From NCBI RefSeq assembly GCF_003575965.1, contig NZ_QWJJ01000009.1:1-64000 (forward strand): a stretch of 64,000 bases of DNA, given 5' to 3'. This DNA is from Pseudooceanicola sediminis. GTDB taxonomy: Bacteria > Pseudomonadota > Alphaproteobacteria > Rhodobacterales > Rhodobacteraceae. Under the pieces are notes generated by a model. It did no database searches. It saw only the letters and a list, made by a program, of their open reading frames with translations, and had not been told where the DNA came from. The position numbers were made by a program, and so were the translations under genes. Of the stretch, positions 57,929-64,000 are shown piece after piece (position 1 is the stretch's first letter; each line of letters begins with the position of its first letter).

Positions 57929-60662
57929 CGTCATCCTCTTCGGAGCCGTAAATTTCGCGGAACTTCACCATGTTGATGATGTATTCCACCCGATCATTCG
58001 GTTTGGCGGACGGGGGAAGGCTGATGCTCCAACCGATCACGGGACGCTCGGGCAGCCGGTCGCGCACGCTCTTGTCACGCAACTGATCAATGTCCTTTTC
58101 CTCAGGCCGGCGAACCTGCACGACATGAAGCACGAACAGTGGCTTGTCGCGGACCTGGCGATAGATCCGGTCTGGGAATGACGGGCGCTTTTCCTCGTCC
58201 GTTCCATCGAGTTTCTCAGCGGCCAGATATGCTGCTTCAGCTTGCTTGGCCTTTTCCTCATCGATCCCGATACGCTCTACGCCACGGGAAGCAATGCGGG
58301 CGCGCTTGCCACTCATGGACAGAAGATGATCGCCGAGGTCGGCGTAACCGATACGGCGCATCTGCGGTCCGACGGTCCAGCCGCCGATATCAAAGTTGTC
58401 GGCTTCGCTCTTCACGTCGGTGACAAGAACGTCCCACTCTTTCAGTTCGTCATCTTGCCGATCGCGTATGTAGCCGCGAACCGGCCCGGGTTGGGTCAGG
58501 AAGGCTTGTTCATGGTTGCGCCAGGCGAGCAGAAACTGGTCGATCAATTCGACCGGCACGTCCTTCAGAAGATGCCCACCGTTCACCTTGTCAGCTGCCG
58601 CCGGTCCAAGTCCTCGTGCGGCCATGCCCTCCAGCAGGCGCACGGCGGCTTCATGGTTCGCTGCAAGTTCCTTTGGCTTGGCCGTGATCTTTGCGGTCTC
58701 AACCCAAGCGTTGGACAGGCCGATCAGGATGTGTTTCTGGCCTGACCCCATTTTGTTGCGGGCAGTCACCAAGAGCGATGCTGGGTGGCTGCGCACGGCC
58801 AAGCCGAAGTCGGAAGGCGTCGCCTTGGCCTTCTCCATCTTCTTCAACTCGAGATGCAGTTCCTCGCTCGCTTCGGCGATGTGAGCATACCAGTCGATCG
58901 CATCGGAGGGCATCCAGATGCGGCACAGATCCTCGTAGCCGCCACGATAGCCGAACCATCGGCCCATCTGCATCAGCGTGTCATACATCATGGTGTTGCG
59001 GAGGAACCAGGTGACCGTCAGGCCTTCGAGAGTGAGGCCCCGCGACAGCGAGAAGCCGCCAACGGCAATGACTGTCTGGCCAACGTTGGACTCGCCGGTA
59101 TAGTCGAGGCCGTTGGCGCGGCTGTTCACCTCGACGACCTTCGCCGCGGCGACCGCTTCAAGCATGGCCGCAAGCACCTTGGACCAGTCCGGCTCGGCGT
59201 CGAAATACTCCCTCTCCCAAGTCTCATGCAGATCCGCAATCATCGCGTCGCGCAAAGCGGCGTCACCACGCGCACCGGTGACACGCAGCGAATCCTGAAT
59301 GCCGCCGACGTATTGGTGCAACCGGTTCCGCAGCAGACCCTGCACCTTCGTGAAGCGGCTCGCATTCACCAGCATCGAGCAGTGTTTCGAGGCTTGGCCG
59401 CGCAGATTCCGGATTGTCCGCGCGATCAGAAACGCTCGCACGGCCTCTTTCAGGCTTTCAGGCAATTCATCGACCGTCTGGTCGATGCGGTGCTTCATCG
59501 GCAGAACGTCTTCGTTGTCAGTGATGTAGCGCAGCCAGACAGGGGCGCCATCATCGGGAATTCCGTCGATGAAAATCTTCTTCGCGCCGAAGTAGTTCGA
59601 CGGCGCATCCAACCCCACGATGAAGTGCTTCGGGAAAAGATCTTCCTTGAGCGCTTCGTCATACTGGTCCGGGTCGACGAAAATGTTGGCGAAGGGCGTT
59701 GCCGTGTAACCCACGTAACAACTGCGGTGGAACATGTTCAGCAGATCGCGGATCTGCCCATTGATCTTGGTAATCTCGTCCTTCGAATACTTCGTATTGA
59801 TCGAAGCGTTGTCGGCCTCGTCATCGATCAGCAGCATCGGCTGGTCGATCATCTGATCGTCGCCCCTGGCACTGTTCTCGCGCAGCCAGTCCAACAGGTT
59901 GCGCAGCGTGTTGTGGTTCTTCTTGATGACCAGAACCACCGGCACCTTGTATGAATCGATCTGGCTGGTGTTGGTGGACGCCGTGTCCTTTCGGAAGTCG
60001 GCGAGTGTATTCGTCAAGCCAACCGGGACATGGCGGTCATCAAACAGTCCGACACCGATGGCGCGGTTCCCCTTCTTGCCCTGCGTTGCCAGCCGCCCGG
60101 TATCACGGCCGATGAAGCCTTCGTCGATCCTTTCCTGGGTTTGGTTGCGCAGATTGTTGTGGATGCCCGCGATCACGACGATCAGTCGGTAGCCCGCATC
60201 CGCCGCCTTGCAAATCAAGCCGGTGTAGTTCGCCGTCTTGCCGCTCTGGACGTGGCCGACAACCATCCCCCGGCGATCCCATTTCTCATCGAGTCCCGGA
60301 TTGCCCAAGCGACCGAGGATGCGGTCAGTCAGTTCGTCAGTGGTGGTGATGACGTCTTGTGGCAGGCCGTTCTTGTGCAGCAGCTTTTTGTAACGGTCCC
60401 AGTAGAACGGGTCGATGGACGCCTTGGCCTCGTCCAGCCAGGGGCGAAAGCTCTCGTCATCGACCATCGCCCCGAGCCCCATGGTGATGCCGAAACGCTC
60501 CTCAATGTCACGTGCGAGCTGCTCGAGGGCATCCGGCCCGGCATTCACGTTCAACGCCCCGTTCATCGTAGTTATGAACGTCCGCAGTTCGCTGCCGCTT
60601 TTGCGCTGATGTGCCAGTGATTGCGAAACGACATCATCAAGATGCTTGAGCTCTGCGGTCAC
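57906..60662 (-). CDS. Z1-domain superfamily II helicase-like ATPase
   Basis: 918 residues. Walker A GHVQSGKTANYTGL at 136-149; DEAD-box-like Walker B LLIDDEADN; SAT-like YVGYTATPFANIF; then the Z1 domain (about 390-640) with FSLSRGLTLEGLTVTWFLRN and QMGRWFGYRGGYEDLCRIW, the helicase motif VI region. Z1 proteins act with MutL/MORC-like ATPases and nucleases in restriction-like systems. GTG at 60662 overlaps the GHKL gene stop (GTGA). Confidence 0.9.
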   Translation of the reverse strand: MTAELKHLDDVVSQSLAHQRKSGSELRTFITTMNGALNVNAGPDALEQLARDIEERFGITMGLGAMVDDESFRPWLDEAKASIDPFYWDRYKKLLHKNGLPQDVITTTDELTDRILGRLGNPGLDEKWDRRGMVVGHVQSGKTANYTGLICKAADAGYRLIVVIAGIHNNLRNQTQERIDEGFIGRDTGRLATQGKKGNRAIGVGLFDDRHVPVGLTNTLADFRKDTASTNTSQIDSYKVPVVLVIKKNHNTLRNLLDWLRENSARGDDQMIDQPMLLIDDEADNASINTKYSKDEITKINGQIRDLLNMFHRSCYVGYTATPFANIFVDPDQYDEALKEDLFPKHFIVGLDAPSNYFGAKKIFIDGIPDDGAPVWLRYITDNEDVLPMKHRIDQTVDELPESLKEAVRAFLIARTIRNLRGQASKHCSMLVNASRFTKVQGLLRNRLHQYVGGIQDSLRVTGARGDAALRDAMIADLHETWEREYFDAEPDWSKVLAAMLEAVAAAKVVEVNSRANGLDYTGESNVGQTVIAVGGFSLSRGLTLEGLTVTWFLRNTMMYDTLMQMGRWFGYRGGYEDLCRIWMPSDAIDWYAHIAEASEELHLELKKMEKAKATPSDFGLAVRSHPASLLVTARNKMGSGQKHILIGLSNAWVETAKITAKPKELAANHEAAVRLLEGMAARGLGPAAADKVNGGHLLKDVPVELIDQFLLAWRNHEQAFLTQPGPVRGYIRDRQDDELKEWDVLVTDVKSEADNFDIGGWTVGPQMRRIGYADLGDHLLSMSGKRARIASRGVERIGIDEEKAKQAEAAYLAAEKLDGTDEEKRPSFPDRIYRQVRDKPLFVLHVVQVRRPEEKDIDQLRDKSVRDRLPERPVIGWSISLPPSAKPNDRVEYIINMVKFREIYGSEEDDDGAYEDD

Positions 60663-62149
60663 GAGGGTTCTCCCTGTATTTCTTCGACAAGCCGTCGAAT
60701 CGCGTTCTTGTGGTGGATGAACGGCTCGGTCGAGCATAGGGCTCGCACCACGTCATTTCCTGTCATGTTCGAATGCAGCAAAGCCCTGATGGCGATCTCG
60801 GCCGAGTCGGCGAAATCCGCGAAATCTGCCGCGTCTTGGGTCACATCCTCGGCGCCGCCCAGCATGTCCGCGTGCAATGCAGCAATGGGCAAGCCGCTGC
60901 CCAGAAGACTGATGCAGGTCCTGAACCCATGCCGAAACTCTTCAGGCAGCGCGGCGGCGAAACCGGTGATCGAGGGGTGCTCGACATTGGGGCGGTAGAC
61001 GATGCCACCATCCCTCTGCACGCGGTTCCAGAGCGGCAGATACTCATCGGACACGAGCTTTCGGCCCCGGCGCTGGTAGGTTCGCTTCGATGTTCCCTGG
61101 AGCCGTTCAACGATCCTCCGCAATCGTTCGCGCACAACTGGCGGCATCTGGGCCGATGCCTTGCGAACGTCGATCTTCCAGTCAGAATCCATGGTGTTCG
61201 GGATGTCGACACGCACCCTTGCCAGTTTCGTCAGTTCTGTCTGCCGTGCAAGGCCCAGCCAACTGCCGGCGATGATGAGACGGCGCTCACGATAGATGTA
61301 GAAGCCTTGGGACCTTAGATGGCCTTCGGGGCCACCGAGGTCTTCCCAAGCCGTCTTCGACATCTTTTTGTGATGGGGAAGCGTGAAGCACTGGGTAACC
61401 ACTTCGCCGTTGAGCAACGGCAAGATATCTTCGGGATCCGTCTGCGTTGCCGGGTGATCCGTCGCGAAGGGGTCTATCGGCAAGAGCTTTCGGTCGTTCA
61501 GCAGTATCCGCAGAGCGGGTTTGCTGCCCTCCATGTAGCGATGGAAGCAGAGCCGCAAGTGGCGCTCCGCACCCGAAATGGCCTTGTTGATTTCAGCTGA
61601 GCGCTTTGCAACATCATTCCGGAAGTTCGTCGAGAGCCGATCGAGCTTGCGCCAAAGCACAATGGTCCCGGCATTCGGCAGCCTGTCCGCAGCGGGTATA
61701 TCTGTCAGGTCATCCTCGAGGTCTACGCGCCAGTCATTGCTCTCCGCAACCTTGTCGAGATCCCATGTCGCGGCAGATGTCTGACCATCCTTCCTGGAGA
61801 TCACGGTCAACTGGCGGCATTGCGAAAAGCTCGCGCTCTTCAAGCCCAAGCCGAACCGTCCGAGATCATAACCTTCCCGTTCCTGAAGCGGATTCTTCGT
61901 CCCAGGCCGCATTGCTTCAATCAACTCGGGTTCGGTCATGCCTGTCCCGTTGTCGACGATTGCGATCCACGGTTCAACTGTCGCCGTTTCTGCGAGAATT
62001 TCGACCTTGGTCGCCTTGGCAGTCACCGAATTGTCGATGACATCTGCCATTGCAGTTTCCAAGGTATAACCGAAATCCCTCATACCTTCGATCAGTGATG
62101 CCGCGTACGGAGTCGCGTCTGCCTGTCGTTTTGTTGTACGCACAACCAT
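60659..62149 (-). CDS. GHKL (HSP90/MutL/MORC-like) ATPase of the defence operon
   Basis: 496 residues. Bergerat-fold motifs: N box with ADVIDNS (Asn40), G1 IVDNGTGM (Asp66), G2 GRFGLGLKSASFS (97-109). A ribosomal-S5-like middle domain follows. ATP-driven dimer clamps of this class act with nucleases; bacterial MORC-type versions occur in restriction-like operons. First gene of the operon GHKL, Z1, PD-(D/E)XK, AIPR; ATG at 62149. Confidence 0.9.
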   Translation of the reverse strand: MVVRTTKRQADATPYAASLIEGMRDFGYTLETAMADVIDNSVTAKATKVEILAETATVEPWIAIVDNGTGMTEPELIEAMRPGTKNPLQEREGYDLGRFGLGLKSASFSQCRQLTVISRKDGQTSAATWDLDKVAESNDWRVDLEDDLTDIPAADRLPNAGTIVLWRKLDRLSTNFRNDVAKRSAEINKAISGAERHLRLCFHRYMEGSKPALRILLNDRKLLPIDPFATDHPATQTDPEDILPLLNGEVVTQCFTLPHHKKMSKTAWEDLGGPEGHLRSQGFYIYRERRLIIAGSWLGLARQTELTKLARVRVDIPNTMDSDWKIDVRKASAQMPPVVRERLRRIVERLQGTSKRTYQRRGRKLVSDEYLPLWNRVQRDGGIVYRPNVEHPSITGFAAALPEEFRHGFRTCISLLGSGLPIAALHADMLGGAEDVTQDAADFADFADSAEIAIRALLHSNMTGNDVVRALCSTEPFIHHKNAIRRLVEEIQGEPS

Positions 62150-62416
62150 ACTTCTCTGCGTTTGAGCAATACATTTTCGCTATGGCCCTCCCTCTCGCGA
62201 GCCGTTGCATTTCAATGTGAACACACGGCACACGTAAGTTGAAGATGAAAAGCATTTTCTTTTGGAGCGTTGCGATGGCCGTGAGCCCATTGGAATGTGA
62301 GCCTCAGCCAGACTCACACGAACGGCGCGAGCTTGACCCTGACACGTGCTAGCGCGAGTATTTTTCCACAGGCATGCTCTCAGCATGACGGCATCCTCAG
62401 TCAGAAAGGAAAGCGC

Positions 62417-62644
62417 ATGATCGGTCCGTTGATCTGCATAGCTGGCATGGTGATCAGCTTCGTAGGGTCTATCCATTGCTGGCTGGTCTACCAGGATTGT
62501 GTCCGTCGGGCCCATGTTGACCCTGAACGGGTTAAGAGGTTTGTGGAAAGTGCGCCGCTGCATCTCCTCGCGGAGTTGAAGGCGAAGCGCCCGATCTGTC
62601 AGTGCTGCAATGCGCCACTCAGGCTGCAAGGTGAGCAATCGTGA
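62417..62644 (+). CDS. Small membrane protein with C-terminal Cys motif
   Basis: 75 residues. N-terminal helix GPLICIAGMVISFVGSIHCWLVY, then a polar segment and CQCCNAPLRL near the end. AAAGGAAAG precedes the ATG. No family recognised. It is divergent from the defence operon, with 268 bases between; whether it belongs to the island system is unknown. Confidence 0.55.
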   Translation: MIGPLICIAGMVISFVGSIHCWLVYQDCVRRAHVDPERVKRFVESAPLHLLAELKAKRPICQCCNAPLRLQGEQS

Positions 62645-63175
62645 AGGTTCTTCCTGTCTGGCCAGGCGAGGTATCAATGGCATCGCTAATCAATCATTCA
62701 TGGGCGGCATGCCGAACGGCCGCTACGGGACCTACAGCCTCGGTCAAGTTTGCAGCAGCGCAGCAATAAAAATTAGTGGGTCGCATGGCTCACGCTTTTG
62801 GTGAAGTGCGGGCGCCGCCCAGGACACCTGCCGGCCAGTCGGTCTCGCTTTTGCGAAAAACCAAATCCATTTTTTCGGACTAATATCAGCACCTTAGAAT
62901 CACTTGCAGTGATTTTATCGCTGTGGCATGGGCTCGCCGAGTAATCGTCCACTCCAGATGGAATGGTGCGTCCTTCCCATGTCTGTCCTCTGCGAGTGCC
63001 CGATGATACCTGCTCTACATACCCTTAGCCGACACTGAATTCTTCCTGGCCGGCCAGCCTCCGGCTCAGAGAGATGTTCGACGCACAGCGAACTCAGCCT
63101 TCCTTGCAATCTGAAGCTCTGCCCGCATGTCTGTCATCATGGCGGCTGGCGGAGCTATGACGAAAGACCCCATCC
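62645..63175. other. 530-base gap in the accessory region
   Basis: No gene supported. An AT-rich patch at 62760-62920 contains the stem AATCACT (62898-62904) / AGTGATT (62908-62914). No copy of the tRNA-Arg 3' end is seen that would mark an attachment site. Confidence 0.5.
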
Positions 63176-64000
63176 ATGCCCAAAATCCGCTTCATCCTAA
63201 GCAAACAGCCTGATCCCGCGCTCGAGGAGGCCGCCATCATCAAGCGTCTCAAGGAATTCTACACCGCCTTGCAGGACAAGCGGCAGATTTCCGAAGGCAT
63301 CCCCCAGGAAGAGCGCGCGGCGCACAATGAATTATGGCGCTACCCGCAGAATGAGCTCCCGAAATCGCTCGAGATCCGGATCCGGCGATGGGCGCAGAAG
63401 ATCCGCCGCCGCCATCTGAAGGAGGTCGAGCCAACGCGCCTGTCGCGAGAAGACCGTGCCATGCTGCAGGGCTGTCGCGATGGCGCCGAGATATGCCACC
63501 TGCGATCGGCGCATCATATCGACGAGATCGCAACGTCGCTTCATGCGGAGTTTCCCTGGATCGCGGAAGCGACAACCCTTGTTTGGCGCAGCCTTCACCT
63601 TAACCTGAAAGAAGGCATTCCCGGGGCCCGGTTTGCGCCAATTCTTCTCGATGGCCCGCCGGGCATCGGCAAAAGCGCTTGGGGACGTCGTCTCGCGCAG
63701 CTTCTGGAAACGCCGGATATGATCGTAGACGCGACAGGTGAGAATGCCAGCTTCGGACTCGTAGGCAGCCAACGTGGCTGGTCAAATGCCGGCCCCGGCA
63801 GGCTCATTAGCCTGATGCTGATGCGGCAGGTTGCAAATCCGCTCGTCATCATCGACGAAATTGAGAAATCCGGTACGCCCGTGTCCGACAAGGGGCGCGC
63901 CTTCAGCCTTCCGAATGCCCTCCTGCCGCTGCTTGAAGACCTGACAGCAAGCAGGTGGACCTGCCCCTATTTCCAGAACCAGTTCGATATGTCGTTCATC
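63176..64000 (+). CDS. Lon-like AAA+ ATPase, 5' part (runs past window end)
   Basis: The frame from ATG 63176 stays open for 275 codons to the window edge. Residues 1-140 are polar and helical (MPKIRFILSKQPDP at the start). Then Walker A GPPGIGKSAWGRRLAQLL near residue 165, GSQRGWSNAGPGRLI, and Walker B NPLVIIDEIEKSG near 225; the stretch resembles the Lon AAA+ module. It is unclear whether a protease domain follows. The codon bias is less extreme than in core genes, as elsewhere in the island. Confidence 0.75.
   Translation, partial: MPKIRFILSKQPDPALEEAAIIKRLKEFYTALQDKRQISEGIPQEERAAHNELWRYPQNELPKSLEIRIRRWAQKIRRRHLKEVEPTRLSREDRAMLQGCRDGAEICHLRSAHHIDEIATSLHAEFPWIAEATTLVWRSLHLNLKEGIPGARFAPILLDGPPGIGKSAWGRRLAQLLETPDMIVDATGENASFGLVGSQRGWSNAGPGRLISLMLMRQVANPLVIIDEIEKSGTPVSDKGRAFSLPNALLPLLEDLTASRWTCPYFQNQFDMSFI

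Noticed and set aside
49960-64000. Search for a phage-type integrase and a repeated tRNA-Arg 3' end (attL/attR)
   Set aside because: No integrase motifs and no second copy of the tRNA end found by eye, so I do not call a prophage or an integrase-type island.
1-64000. CRISPR arrays
   Set aside because: No regularly spaced repeats of CRISPR size; the tandem repeats found are direct and lack spacers.

Overview
The window is chromosomal DNA of an alphaproteobacterium, most likely a Rhodobacterales/Roseobacter-group member (inferred from protein families and style, not from a database match). Pointers are very high third-position GC, a class I lysyl-tRNA synthetase, a CtrA-family response regulator with TTAA-type CtrA boxes, a TerB-like protein of the kind common in this order, and many ABC and TRAP uptake systems.

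Layout. 1-8,970: housekeeping and envelope genes (3' end of an unknown gene, nadD, a PBP4-type D,D-carboxypeptidase, a TerB-like protein, lysyl-tRNA synthetase, DUF4864, two outer-membrane barrels, a CtrA-like regulator, a zinc-ribbon protein). 8,970-22,250, all on the minus strand: an RND efflux pair followed upstream by an enterobactin-type assembly line, namely an EntF-like C-A-T-TE synthetase with a serine code, a stand-alone aryl carrier protein and an EntE-like aryl-AMP ligase, plus a YncE-like beta-propeller and an IroE/Fes-like esterase. No genes for making 2,3-dihydroxybenzoate are present. 22,420-23,442: htpX. 23,790-32,245: a LacI-controlled CUT1 ABC importer with two ATPases, a 58-residue membrane protein and a fused dihydroxyacetone kinase. 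32,390-36,800: an FMN-dependent alpha-hydroxy-acid dehydrogenase and a TRAP transporter. 37,330-40,290: a cold-shock protein followed by three tandem hairpins, a succinate-semialdehyde dehydrogenase and a MYG1-like protein. 40,340-48,860: a divergent locus under a GntR regulator, with a branched-chain-amino-acid-type ABC importer, two related aldo/keto reductases (one fused to a RidA domain) and a TIGR04076 protein.

48,860-64,000: a change of character. After a gene-poor, AT-richer stretch come a tRNA-Arg(TCT), a lone TniQ-family gene, an internally deleted IS5-type element abutting an IS481-type transposase remnant, and a defence island: Vsr, a cytosine-5 methyltransferase, and a tightly overlapping operon of GHKL/MORC-like ATPase, Z1 helicase, PD-(D/E)XK (DUF4420) nuclease and AIPR protein. 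A small membrane protein and the 5' part of a Lon-like AAA+ ATPase run to the window end.

Between operons there are three copies of a three-fold CGGTATC-type repeat with exact 11-bp period (23,697; 45,237; 49,057). Start codons were chosen from Shine-Dalgarno spacing, overlaps and family lengths; several are GTG.
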